64,000 nucleotides of DNA from Tolypothrix sp. NIES-4075 (GTDB taxonomy: Bacteria > Cyanobacteriota > Cyanobacteriia > Cyanobacteriales > Nostocaceae): assembly GCF_002218085.1 (NCBI RefSeq), contig NZ_BDUC01000002.1, forward strand, positions 186,001 to 250,000, read 5' to 3'. The position numbers and the translations under genes were made by a program. This document shows, one piece after another, positions 1 through 8,231 of the stretch. The stretch's first letter is position 1. Each line of letters opens with the position of its first letter. The notes under the pieces were generated by a model, which made no database searches, was not told the DNA's origin, and saw only the letters and a program-made list of their open reading frames with translations.

Positions 1-139
1 CGCAACAAAGCTTTTCGCCTTGGCTCAGGATGACAAAATGTATATTTTTTTATTTACGTAAAAAAACCAAGACATATTTACAATACTATTCAAACAAACT
101 TATACTAAAACCTATATTCTTAATATAGAAGTATTTTAT

Positions 140-300
140 GATATTTTGACTTTTGCTTGACACTCCCCGCAGCTATTGCCGAGGGGATTCTTGGTTCGTT
201 GACTCGCCGTTAGACGACAGGTTTGCACCAATCGCCCAAGAGGGCAAATCTCCCCAAGCGTAGGTTCCCGTGTGCCCCACGGTACTGAGTCCTAATTTCA
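140..300 (-). ncRNA. Candidate right end and omega-RNA region of the TnpB element
   Basis: TnpB elements usually transcribe a guide RNA that overlaps the 3' end of tnpB and the transposon right end. Here the minus-strand tnpB ends at 173 and is followed by GCGGGGAGTGTCAAG (read on the minus strand, 169 down to about 155), then an AT-rich tract. A very similar right-end motif recurs near 31.79 kb. The placement is inferred from family architecture. I did not fold the RNA and the exact boundaries are not visible. Confidence 0.3.
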
Positions 301-1423
301 GGATATTGATAGCTGCGTTTACGTCTCTATCTTCGACAAAACGACAATGTGGACAAACATGGGTTCTGGTAGATAGAGATTTTTTCACTTTTGTACCGCA
401 GCTTGAGCAATTTTGAGATGTGTTATGGGGAGGCACGGCAACCGTTGCCCTCCCATACCTATGACCAAAATACTCTAGCCATGATCGAAAAGTTGACCAG
501 CCAACATCACTGATTGACTTAGCCAGATGTCGGTTTCTTACCAGCCCTTTTACATTCAAGTCTTCATAGGCTACCAAATCGTTAGATTGGATGACGGAGT
601 ATGCTAATCTCTTGCAATACTCTTTTCGTTGCCTACTTACTCTTAAGTGCTTCCGTGCATACCTATTTCTGGCTTTGTGGTAGTTGGTTGATTGAGGTTG
701 TTTCGCTTTCTTCTTTCTAGGGTCGAACTTCTTGGACTTTTTGCGGTTAGCGCGGTTCAACTGTTTTTCAGACTTACGGTAAAACTGAGGTGACGGTTCT
801 ACATTGCCTTTATTATCAGCAATGAAGTACTTCAATCCCAAGTCGATACCCACTACTTGACCTGTCGGTTGCGTTTCAACCTTCAAATCAACATCAATCG
901 CAAATTGAGCGTAGTAGCCATCAGCGCGACGGACTAACCGAACACGCTTAATTTGTTTAATGCTGTAGTAGTTTAAATCATAGGTTCCCTTCAATTTCAG
1001 AGTTCCTATTTCTTTGTTGTCTGAAAAGGTTATGGCTTTACGAGTATCAGACAACTTCCACCCAGACGTTTTGTACTCAACAGAACGACCGTGTTTTTTA
1101 AACTTTGGAAAGCCTTTTTTACCTTTAACTTTCTTTTTACAATTATCGTAAAACCGAGCTATCGCACCCCAAGCACGCTCAGCCGCAGATTGTCTAGCCA
1201 TAGAATTGAGTTCCGAAGCAAAGGGGAATTCAGCAGCCAGTACAGCACAGTGTTTATTCAAAGCGTACTTATCAACTTTTTTATCTTTGTTATCCATCCA
1301 GTAACGTAAACACTTGTTCTGAATGAATTGTGAAGTACGAATAGCATTATCTATTGCCTTGTACTGCTTGTCTTTACCTTTGATTTTGAACTCGTAAATA
1401 ATCACTGGTTTCGACCTAACCAA
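173..1423 (-). CDS. tnpB: RNA-guided endonuclease TnpB (IS200/IS605 family)
   Basis: A 416-residue TnpB-type protein, close to the usual length of about 400. It has an N-terminal helix-rich region, a basic middle (230-270, many Lys/Arg) and a split RuvC nuclease. GIDLGLK carries Asp194, VAYEDLN carries Glu287, and EDRDVNAA carries Asp365/Asp367. Between the last two motifs lies a four-cysteine zinc ribbon (Cys339, Cys342, Cys357, Cys360). All catalytic residues are present, so the nuclease looks intact. No tnpA (Y1 transposase) lies beside it, so it is a TnpB-only element that would need a transposase in trans. TnpB proteins are known to cut DNA guided by an RNA from the transposon end and to support element retention. 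Confidence 0.9.
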   Translation of the reverse strand: MVRSKPVIIYEFKIKGKDKQYKAIDNAIRTSQFIQNKCLRYWMDNKDKKVDKYALNKHCAVLAAEFPFASELNSMARQSAAERAWGAIARFYDNCKKKVKGKKGFPKFKKHGRSVEYKTSGWKLSDTRKAITFSDNKEIGTLKLKGTYDLNYYSIKQIKRVRLVRRADGYYAQFAIDVDLKVETQPTGQVVGIDLGLKYFIADNKGNVEPSPQFYRKSEKQLNRANRKKSKKFDPRKKKAKQPQSTNYHKARNRYARKHLRVSRQRKEYCKRLAYSVIQSNDLVAYEDLNVKGLVRNRHLAKSISDVGWSTFRSWLEYFGHRYGRATVAVPPHNTSQNCSSCGTKVKKSLSTRTHVCPHCRFVEDRDVNAAINILKLGLSTVGHTGTYAWGDLPSWAIGANLSSNGESTNQESPRQ

Positions 1424-1604
1424 CTACATTATTATGCTAACACAAGGGTCATAATATATGATGAAGTTGGCACAAAGATTGCATCACGGCGCTTGATTAA
1501 TCCTGCGTCGGTGGCTTTCATCTCCGGGCTGAAGCACGGAATACGCAACTACGTTGCTGTTCCTCCGGAGTTTTCAGCCTACCACCTTATAAAAGTCTTA
1601 GGAA
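1424..1604. other. Intergenic, upstream flank of tnpB
   Basis: This stretch holds the presumed left end of the TnpB element and the leader of the ycf20-like gene. CTCCGGGC and CTCCGGAG lie close together in a GC-rich patch (about 1520-1575) that could fold. No reading frame is convincing and I cannot place the left-end boundary. Confidence 0.3.
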
Positions 1605-1937
1605 ATGCAAAATACTCGTCTCAATAATTTGTCGAATGCCATTGCTACCCGCCTCAGAGAATGGTTTTTCAATCCTTGGCGGCGAATATCGCTGCTATTG
1701 ATTAGTTTTTTGTTCGGTTTTTTTTTGGGATCGGCAGTTGCTACCACAGCCGGACAAACGGCTGAATGGGACATTGTGGTAGCCGGAACTTTAGTAGTAA
1801 TAACGGAGGTTAGTAGCCGAATATTTTATCGTAGCAGCATTTTAGCAAGGCGATCGCTCTGGATAGAATCCCTAAACTATTTAAAAGTTGGTTTTATCTA
1901 CAGCTTATTTCTCGAAGCTTTTAAGCTGGGATCGTGA
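1605..1937 (+). CDS. Ycf20-like DUF565 membrane protein
   Basis: 110 residues with the signature of the DUF565/Ycf20 family found in cyanobacteria and plastids: FFNPWRRISLLLISFLFGFF near the start, then SAVATTAGQTAEWDIVVAG and EVSSRIFYR. Two hydrophobic segments (about 30-47 and 58-72) predict a small integral membrane protein. Plastid Ycf20 has been linked to photoprotection in algae and plants, but the biochemical role in cyanobacteria is not settled. It is followed on the same strand, after 69 bp containing a short heptamer repeat, by glycerate kinase. Confidence 0.8.
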   Translation: MQNTRLNNLSNAIATRLREWFFNPWRRISLLLISFLFGFFLGSAVATTAGQTAEWDIVVAGTLVVITEVSSRIFYRSSILARRSLWIESLNYLKVGFIYSLFLEAFKLGS

Positions 1938-1949
1938 GGAAAGGAAGAG

Positions 1950-2006
1950 AGGGACAACTAACCACTACCCACTATCGACTAACGACTAACGACTAATTAA
2001 TGCCCA
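1950..2006. repeat. Short heptamer tandem repeat (STRR type)
   Basis: CGACTAA is repeated about three times in tandem (1977-1997), after looser CCACTACCC-type units. Heptameric short tandem repeats are a known feature of heterocystous cyanobacterial intergenic DNA. The array ends just before the glycerate kinase start. Confidence 0.55.
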
Positions 2007-2927
2007 ATGCCCGACTTTGACCAATTACGTCTGTTTAAATCTGTCTACCCAGCTTTTAGCGAGTTTTGCGAAACTACGCTACATCGTCAAGCCGACGCGA
2101 TGTTAGATGTGTTGCGGCATTTGTGGATACCTTTGGCAATGCAATTAGCATCGCGTCGCCAAGAGTTGGGGCGTCCATTTATACAGGGAATTTTAGGAGG
2201 ACAGGGAACCGGGAAAACGACAATGTGCGCGGTTCTTACCTTGATTTTGAAAGAGTTGGGATATCATACCCTGAGTTTATCATTAGATGACTTATACAAA
2301 ACTTATAGCGATCGCCTGAAATTAACACAGCAAGACCCCCGTTTAATTTGGCGCGGTCCCCCAGGAACCCATGATATAGACTTAGGCTTAACTGTATTAG
2401 ATCGAATTCGCCAGTTACAAAGTCCAGTAGCAGTTCCCCGCTTTGATAAATCTGCTTACGGCGGTGCGGGTGATAGAATCACTCCAGAAATTGTCGAAGG
2501 TATAGATATTGTATTATTTGAAGGTTGGTTTGTTGGCGTACAACCCATCGACCCCGCAGCATTTGATACTGCACCGCCACCAATTATTACAGATGAAGAT
2601 AAAGCATTTGCTCGTGATATGAATCGCCAATTAAGCGATTATCTACCACTGTGGCAGCGATTGGATAGCTTAATCGTGCTGTATCCCAAAGATTACCGAT
2701 GCTCCTTAGAGTGGCGGCTCCAAGCGGAACAGCAGATGATTGCTGCTGGTAAATCAGGAATGAGCGAAAAAGAAATAGAGCAATTTGTTTATTATTTTTG
2801 GCGTTCTCTCCATCCAGAATTATTCATCAAACCGTTGGTAACAATGCCAACATTGGTTGATTTAGTTATCAAAATTAATACTGACCATAGCTTTGGTGCA
2901 GTTTATCAACCAGAAGATGTTTGTTAG
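2007..2927 (+). CDS. D-glycerate 3-kinase (photorespiratory GLYK)
   Basis: 306 residues of the plant/cyanobacterial GLYK type, a P-loop kinase unrelated to bacterial GlxK. The Walker A motif is GGQGTGKTT at about 63-71. LSLDDLY follows at about 91-97, and GPPGTHDIDLG at about 116-126 is family-typical. FDKSAYGGAGDR and LFEGWFVG are further conserved motifs. It phosphorylates D-glycerate to 3-phosphoglycerate, the last step of the photorespiratory C2 cycle. The ATG at 2007 is used because the nearby ATG at 2000 runs into a stop after six codons. No obvious operon partner follows. Confidence 0.88.
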   Translation: MPDFDQLRLFKSVYPAFSEFCETTLHRQADAMLDVLRHLWIPLAMQLASRRQELGRPFIQGILGGQGTGKTTMCAVLTLILKELGYHTLSLSLDDLYKTYSDRLKLTQQDPRLIWRGPPGTHDIDLGLTVLDRIRQLQSPVAVPRFDKSAYGGAGDRITPEIVEGIDIVLFEGWFVGVQPIDPAAFDTAPPPIITDEDKAFARDMNRQLSDYLPLWQRLDSLIVLYPKDYRCSLEWRLQAEQQMIAAGKSGMSEKEIEQFVYYFWRSLHPELFIKPLVTMPTLVDLVIKINTDHSFGAVYQPEDVC

Positions 2928-2952
2928 TTATGGGAGCATCGCTGCGGAGCGT

Positions 2953-3180
2953 AGCAATACCCTATAAGGCAATACGGTTCAGTTAAGGATTTTTGGTAGT
3001 GATTTTTGACCTGTAGAGACGCGAAATTTGAGCCAGCGCGTTGCGGAGGTTTCCGAGGCAGCGCGTTGCGCGGGTTAAGAGCGTTGTAGCGACTGCCGTT
3101 CCGTTGTAGCGTCTGGCGTCGCGTCTCTACGCTCGTATTTTGGGCTTAACTGAACGGTATTGCCCTATAAGGGTATCGCT
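2953..3180. repeat. MITE-like palindromic element with about 28-bp inverted ends
   Basis: The left end 2960-2987 (GGCAATACGGTTCAGTTAAG core) and the right end 3145-3172 are inverted copies matching at about 25 of 28 positions. A second, inner inverted pair lies inside: TGTAGAGACGCGAAATTT at 3012-3029 and GCGTCTCTAC at 3121-3130. The centre is GC-rich and contains the dispersed GAGCCAGCGCG-type repeat. There is no coding capacity. The inner pair matches the palindrome family associated with the RAYT gene at 22 kb. Confidence 0.6.
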
Positions 3181-3434
3181 AAACGGACAAAGCCTTCCGG
3201 AGCGCAGGTTTAAAGACTCATAGTCTACCTTCGTAGGCTTTGTTTGTGTGCCCGCGTTGCTCCCAGGCTTCCAGCCTGAGGGCAATAAAGCGCAAAATCA
3301 CAAATAAATAGTAGAGGATTTGCAACGCGAAACTACTACTCGTACATTGGGTAGAACCCGTTCTAGTTATAGATGTTAGGTCATTTAACTTCAATTTAAA
3401 ATAGAAGTATGTCAGAAAATAAACACTCTTCTAA
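3181..3434. other. Intergenic with dispersed repeats
   Basis: Contains pieces of common cyanobacterial interspersed repeats (AAAGCCTTCCGGAGCGCAGG, GACTCATAGTCTACC, CAGGCTTCCAGCCTG) and then an AT-rich leader before the RemA-like gene. No further gene is supported here. Confidence 0.4.
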
Positions 3435-3791
3435 ATGAAAATACAGTCATCGGTGCTAGTCCATCTGGGATTCGGAAAATACGTGCGCTCAGATCAGGTA
3501 ACAGCAGTAGTACCAATTGAGGAAGAGCGCGGACCTGGGCGGCGAACTTTTGTTCATCTACAGGGGCAAAACGACCCAGTTATCGCTTCGCGGGCTGAAG
3601 ACACCATCGTGCGTGATTTGGTGCAGGAGCCGCGAGAAGTTACTCAATCACGTCAACAGCAAGAAATTTTGCAAGATTTGTTGGTAGATTTAGGCAACGT
3701 TAACTCAACTGTGCGGCGGATCAGTCGTGATGAAGGCGGTTTGGATCTTGAACGGTTGGAGCGGCGCATCCGCCAAGTTTTAGAGAATTAA
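3435..3791 (+). CDS. RemA-like (DUF370-type) conserved protein
   Basis: 118 residues. The first 65 (VHLGFGKYVRSDQVTAVVPI, RGPGRRTFVHL, ASRAEDTIVRDL) resemble the RemA/DUF370 fold, in which a short beta-rich protein binds DNA. In Bacillus, RemA regulates matrix genes. The C-terminal 40 residues are charged and helical (RLERRIRQVLEN), longer than classical RemA. It lies 7 bp ahead of the open frame containing the radical SAM gene and may be co-transcribed with it. The family call is by motif memory, and the role in cyanobacteria is unknown. Confidence 0.5.
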   Translation: MKIQSSVLVHLGFGKYVRSDQVTAVVPIEEERGPGRRTFVHLQGQNDPVIASRAEDTIVRDLVQEPREVTQSRQQQEILQDLLVDLGNVNSTVRRISRDEGGLDLERLERRIRQVLEN

Positions 3792-3876
3792 TTAAATAAT
3801 GGGCGTTTCCCCAACCACGGAACCGCCCTTTTGTCAAAGAGTGATTTTTAGCGCCAAGCAATACGGAGATGATAGT

Positions 3877-4947
3877 ATGCAGGCAATTGCAGATAATCAA
3901 GTTGCGCGTCAGCCTCGTTTGTGGATGCCCGATCGCGTAGTATTTACACCCGCAGCCTTAGAAGAATCTTATGGGCAGCAGATATTACAGCGCTTCAAGT
4001 CTCTTAATTTACCTGTAGAAGAGTTGCCGCGAAATCGCCTGACAGGTTTGCGGGGTGAGAGCGATCGCGACACTTATGATATAGCCAAGCGTACTCTCGC
4101 AGTCGTCACCGCACCCCCCAGTTCTTTCAAACTAAGTCCCATCCCCCCTTCCGCCGACTGGCAATTTCACATCGCCGAAGGTTGTCCGGCACATTGTCAA
4201 TACTGCTATCTTGCAGGTAGTTTGCAAGGTCCGCCAGTTATCCGCGTCTTTGCCAACTTGCCGCAAATATTGCAAAATCTCGCAGCATACGAGCAACCGA
4301 ATAAAGCCACAAGTTTTGAAGTTAGCTGCTATACTGACCCCTTAGGTATTGAGCATTTGACAGGCAGCCTCGCTGAATGCATTCGCTACTTTGGCACACG
4401 GGAGAACGGATATCTGCGTACTGTTTCCAAATTTGACGGAGTAGATAATTTACTCGACTTACCGCACAACGGTCATACGCGCATGAGGATGAGTGTCAAT
4501 GCTGCGCCTGTTTCCGGTCGATTTGAGGGCGGTACCGCACCAGTAGCTTCCCGGCTTAATGCCTTGCGGCGCTTGGCGTTACCCCAGTCAAAAGGTGGTG
4601 GCGGTTATCCCGTGGGGTTGGTAATTGCCCCAATTATGCCTATAGACGATTGGGAAGCACATTATACTCGTTTATTTGATTCTATCAGTGAAGCATTAGA
4701 TTTTGATTGTGACTTGACTTTTGAATTAATTTCCCATCGCTTCACACCTGGGTCAAAAGAGGTATTACAAACCTGGTATCCTCAATCAAAGTTAGATATG
4801 GACGAAGCGACACGCAGCGTTAAGCGTAACAAGTTTGGCGGCACAAAGTATGTTTACGATGGTGAAACAATGAAGATGCTGCGCCGCTTTTTTGAAAGTG
4901 AGATTCAACGGCGTTTTCCTCAAGGTCGCATTCTCTACTGGACTTAG
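3877..4947 (+). CDS. Radical SAM protein of the spore photoproduct lyase-like (SPL) family
   Basis: About 356 residues from the ATG at 3877, which is preceded by GGAG at 3865-3868 with good spacing. The frame stays open to an earlier ATG at 3799, but those 26 extra residues look non-conserved. The radical SAM cluster motif is GCPAHCQYCYLAGS (Cx3Cx2C). RVFANLPQIL, EVSCYTDPLGIEHLTG and SVNAAPVSGRFEGGT are typical of SplB-like proteins. Cyanobacteria do not sporulate, so the substrate is unknown. It may be a DNA photoproduct lyase-like repair enzyme or act elsewhere. It lies directly downstream of the RemA-like gene. Confidence 0.75.
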   Translation: MQAIADNQVARQPRLWMPDRVVFTPAALEESYGQQILQRFKSLNLPVEELPRNRLTGLRGESDRDTYDIAKRTLAVVTAPPSSFKLSPIPPSADWQFHIAEGCPAHCQYCYLAGSLQGPPVIRVFANLPQILQNLAAYEQPNKATSFEVSCYTDPLGIEHLTGSLAECIRYFGTRENGYLRTVSKFDGVDNLLDLPHNGHTRMRMSVNAAPVSGRFEGGTAPVASRLNALRRLALPQSKGGGGYPVGLVIAPIMPIDDWEAHYTRLFDSISEALDFDCDLTFELISHRFTPGSKEVLQTWYPQSKLDMDEATRSVKRNKFGGTKYVYDGETMKMLRRFFESEIQRRFPQGRILYWT

Positions 4948-5174
4948 TAGAAGATTAGATATATTACAGCAATTTTCAGTTCTATGAACTACAATCATCA
5001 GACCTAACCACGCCAGGTGCTTCTCCTTACGGAGACGCTGCGCGAACAAGTCGGGGCAGCGCACTGGCTCCCCAGCCCCTTCCCTCATAGGGAAGGGGAA
5101 AAAATCAAAGCCTCTCTCCTCGTAGGAGAGAGGTTTGGAGAGAGGTCTGCGTGAAATGGTATGAGGGCGATTTT
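4948..5174. repeat. Dispersed intergenic repeats
   Basis: A GC-rich repeat block. GGAGACGCTGCGCGAAC is followed by GCAGCGCACTGGCTCCCC, then paired CCCTTCCCTCATAGGGAAGGGG and CTCTCTCCTCGTAGGAGAGAG hairpins (about 5075-5130). These are dispersed cyanobacterial repeats and could also terminate the convergent SPL and SelO genes. Confidence 0.45.
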
Positions 5175-6629
5175 TTATTGACCCAACCGAATTTTTTCAA
5201 GTAACTCATAAAAAGGTTGCCAATTATTTTCCTGAGCGATCGCTTCCCAAATAGACTCAATCACAGGTCTTAATAACGGCGTTTGCGGATTATAACGAGT
5301 TAAACACTTACCAATTTTTTCTACCTCTTCTGGAGCTAAATTAGTCAAAATTCGATGATATATACCAGACCAATTGACAAATAACTCTGTTGCTCCTAAA
5401 GATTGCCCTATCTCAGAATCTCTGAGGATATCACTGGCATTATCTCCCCACTTATTAGAAAAGCTGCTAGCCATTTCCGCAAAAAAGTGATGATAACTAA
5501 CTGGATACATCTTTAAAAATTCAATAGTTGCCTTTAAAAGTTCTTCCGCTTCTGATACAGGCAACTGCTCAAAACCCAATTTTTTCAACATGAAAGAGCG
5601 ATATTCATTATGATAATGCTCATCAAAATTTGATAGCCCAGATTCCATGTCATCTTGAGCAAAAACACTTTTTAACGGTTCTTGCAGCATTTCCAAATTC
5701 AACTTGCAAACCAACGGTTGATGGCTGTAGGAGTAGCGCCCATAATAATCGAAATACGCAGCGACAAAGTACGGATCGTAACTCGGAATAAATGCATAAG
5801 GTCCATAGTCAAAACTCTCACCCGTAATCGACATATTGTCAGTATTTAAGACGGCATGACAAAAGCCCGCTGCCATCCATTGCGCTGCTAGTTCGGCTAC
5901 GCGCTTAACTAATTCTGCATAAAATAAAGCGTATTTATCTTGTGTGGCGACTAAATGTGAGTAATACTGTTCAATTACGTGGTCTAAAAGCCTTTTGGTT
6001 AAATCTGGACGTTTAAGATAGTGCAGTCGTTCAAAAGTGCCAAAGCGAATATGAGATTTGCTCATTCTTATCATTACTGATGAGCGAGTCGGAGAAGGTT
6101 CATCACCGCGCCACAAAGGTAAACCTGTTTCAATTAAGCTCAAACAGCGCGAGGTTCGCACGCCCATATAATGTAGTGCTTCTGCCGCGAGAACTTCGCG
6201 CACACCACCTTTGAGTGTGAGCATTCCATCTCCACCACGGGAGTAAGGCGTTCTTCCAGAACCTTTTGTGCCAAAGTCGTACAATTCGCCATCAGTGCCG
6301 CGTACTTGCCCGTAGAGAAAGCCTCTGCCATCACCCAAGCCGGGATTGTATTCACCGAATTGATAGCCGTGGTAACGCAGCGCTAACAATGGTTTGCGCC
6401 CTTCAAATTTGCCAAAGGCGACAATAAAATCTTCGTCTGTTACTGCTTGGGGATTTAGCCCCAAACGCGGAAGGAGTGCGTCGTTACGCCAGCGCAGGGT
6501 GTGTTGGGGAAATTCTGCTGCTGCAACTTCGTCGTAGTAGTCATCCCCTAGAGATTCTAAAGCTGGTTCGTAGTTGAGAGCAACAAAGGGATTGTTAGAA
6601 GCGTCGTTTTGAGTTTCAGCCAAAGTCAT
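5175..6629 (-). CDS. selO: SelO/YdiU protein adenylyltransferase
   Basis: About 484 residues from the ATG at 6629 (MTLAETQNDA), which matches the usual 480-490 length. An upstream in-frame start at 6689 adds 20 unlikely residues. SelO is a pseudokinase-fold enzyme that transfers AMP from ATP to protein hydroxyls. Family motifs are present: GLGDGRGFLYGQ, KGSGRTPYSRGGDG, REVLAAEALHYMGV, and LNTDNMSITGESFDYGPY, which supplies the metal-binding Asn/Asp pair. Bacterial SelO responds to redox stress. It ends within a repeat-rich region and converges with the SPL-family gene. Confidence 0.85.
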   Translation of the reverse strand: MTLAETQNDASNNPFVALNYEPALESLGDDYYDEVAAAEFPQHTLRWRNDALLPRLGLNPQAVTDEDFIVAFGKFEGRKPLLALRYHGYQFGEYNPGLGDGRGFLYGQVRGTDGELYDFGTKGSGRTPYSRGGDGMLTLKGGVREVLAAEALHYMGVRTSRCLSLIETGLPLWRGDEPSPTRSSVMIRMSKSHIRFGTFERLHYLKRPDLTKRLLDHVIEQYYSHLVATQDKYALFYAELVKRVAELAAQWMAAGFCHAVLNTDNMSITGESFDYGPYAFIPSYDPYFVAAYFDYYGRYSYSHQPLVCKLNLEMLQEPLKSVFAQDDMESGLSNFDEHYHNEYRSFMLKKLGFEQLPVSEAEELLKATIEFLKMYPVSYHHFFAEMASSFSNKWGDNASDILRDSEIGQSLGATELFVNWSGIYHRILTNLAPEEVEKIGKCLTRYNPQTPLLRPVIESIWEAIAQENNWQPFYELLEKIRLGQ

Positions 6630-6765
6630 TACGAGCCAAACTTGGTATATTCTTTCTTTAATACTACCTCTGGTGGGAAATGACAGCACTTTTGTTAGCT
6701 TTAATTGAACAAGGCTCGCTAAAATTTGTCTATGGCAGCGCCACCTTTAAAATCTGGAGCGCAGA

Positions 6766-7422
6766 ATGGATAAACTTTGGCAAATAAGAAACAAGTTGAC
6801 TCAATTAGCAATTTTAGATACAACATTTCAAATTTTTGGCTCAGAATCACACCAATATCAATTTAACCCTTGCTTGGAGGAAGCTGAAATTGAAGCTTTT
6901 GAAGTTAAATACAATATTCGGCTTCCCTGTGAATATCGAAACTTTTTGCTAGAAGTTGGTAATGGCGGTACTGGACCAGGATACGGTTTATACAGGCTAC
7001 CAGATTTGGAAAATGAAAGTGAAATAACAGCAATACCGAGTAAAAAAAATGAAGGTTTATTGTGCAAACCATTTCCCTTAAAAGAGGCGTGGAATGATTT
7101 AACTTTGATGATGAAAGACAAAGCTGATTCTGAAAGCATCCCTTACTTTGATAGCAAATTTGTTCAGGGAACTATCACTATTGCACATTATGGTTGTGGG
7201 ATTTACGCTATGTTAGTTATTACTGGAGAACAAAGAGGAAAAATTTGGATAGATGACCGGACTAATGATGGTGGTATCTATCCTGCTACTTTGAATTTTT
7301 GTCATTATTTCCATGCTGACGATCCAGATGACTTTCAATCATCTGAAGAAGAACAGGAACCTTTAAGTTTTTATGATTGGTATGAGGATTGGCTCAACCA
7401 AAGTCTACTGCAAGTTCTTTAA
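6766..7422 (+). CDS. SMI1/KNR4 (SUKH) family protein
   Basis: 218 residues. The N-terminal half shows the SUKH core: EEAEIEAFEVKYNIRLPCEYRNFLLEVGNGGTGPGYGLYRL, where the LP-x-EYR-x-FLLEVGNGG stretch is diagnostic. The central HYGCGIYAMLVITG and the acidic C-terminus (DDPDDFQSSEEEQE) follow. SUKH proteins often act as immunity proteins against polymorphic toxins. No toxin gene is next to it, so it is an orphan here and its role is open. It faces away from SelO with a short AT-rich gap. Confidence 0.75.
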   Translation: MDKLWQIRNKLTQLAILDTTFQIFGSESHQYQFNPCLEEAEIEAFEVKYNIRLPCEYRNFLLEVGNGGTGPGYGLYRLPDLENESEITAIPSKKNEGLLCKPFPLKEAWNDLTLMMKDKADSESIPYFDSKFVQGTITIAHYGCGIYAMLVITGEQRGKIWIDDRTNDGGIYPATLNFCHYFHADDPDDFQSSEEEQEPLSFYDWYEDWLNQSLLQVL

Positions 7423-7534
7423 TTAAAGCCTAATTTAGGCTAATGGGTGCATCTTATACGATTTTGGAGTTAAGGATTTGGGATTTGGTATTACATTTGA
7501 AAAAATCTTGATTTAATTGTTTATTTTTTGCTTT

Positions 7535-8101
7535 CTAAGGTTGCCAGTTAGGATTTGTCAGACTTGTGAGAATGTGGTCTTGCCATTGTCCATTAATTAA
7601 TAAATAGTCTCTGGCATATCCTTCAACAAGAAATCCTAGCCTTTTGAGCAAATTGCCGCTACGCTGATTGTGAGGCATATAGTTTGCCATTATTCGGTGT
7701 AAATTTAATTCTTGAAAGACATATTCAATTGCTGCGTTTAGTGCTTCTGTCATATAACCTTTACTTTGTTCAGTTTCGGCAATACTGTATCCTACAGAAC
7801 AAAATTGAGCGGCTCCCCGGATAATGTTACGAAAGTTAATATTGCCGATAATTGTAGTTGGTTCTGACTGAACAAAAATAAACAATTTTAATGCTAGGTC
7901 ATTGAGAAATTCTTGTAAATCTATCTCTACTTGTATCTGCCAATATTCTTGTGTGAAAAATTTTTCGTTCCATTGAGGATAGAATGGTGTAAGATAGATT
8001 TTGTTTTCTGTGAAGTAGTTTATAATTTGCGGTATATCATATGTGGTCGCTAGTCGTAATAATAGGCGATCGCTTGTTATCAATGGCGGTTCAAATATCA
8101 T
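7535..8101 (-). CDS. GNAT N-acetyltransferase (RimJ/RimL-like)
   Basis: 188 residues with the layout of ribosomal-protein-type GNATs. ITSDRLLLRLATTYDIPQI opens the fold. IIGNINFRNI and SVGYSIAETEQSKGYMTEALNAAIEYVF form the acetyl-CoA-binding core (the Q/R-x-x-G-x-G/A motif reads QSKGYM). NQRSGNLLKRLGFLVEGYARDYLLINGQWQDH closes it, as in RimJ/RimL. The substrate cannot be told from sequence. It stands alone on the minus strand, upstream of nothing obvious. Confidence 0.75.
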   Translation of the reverse strand: MIFEPPLITSDRLLLRLATTYDIPQIINYFTENKIYLTPFYPQWNEKFFTQEYWQIQVEIDLQEFLNDLALKLFIFVQSEPTTIIGNINFRNIIRGAAQFCSVGYSIAETEQSKGYMTEALNAAIEYVFQELNLHRIMANYMPHNQRSGNLLKRLGFLVEGYARDYLLINGQWQDHILTSLTNPNWQP

Positions 8102-8231
8102 AAAAATACGATTAGATTTGGATAAAAATCCCCTGCCTGCTTCTAGGGTGTGGGTGTTTTCATTGGGACGCTCATTGTATAAAATAACATCATTTCCATC
8201 AAGATTTATGTAAATTTACAAAATTATGTCT

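Noticed and set aside
4792..5088. Minus-strand frame over the SPL gene end and repeats
   Set aside because: Shadow of the radical SAM gene continued into repeat DNA; no family match.
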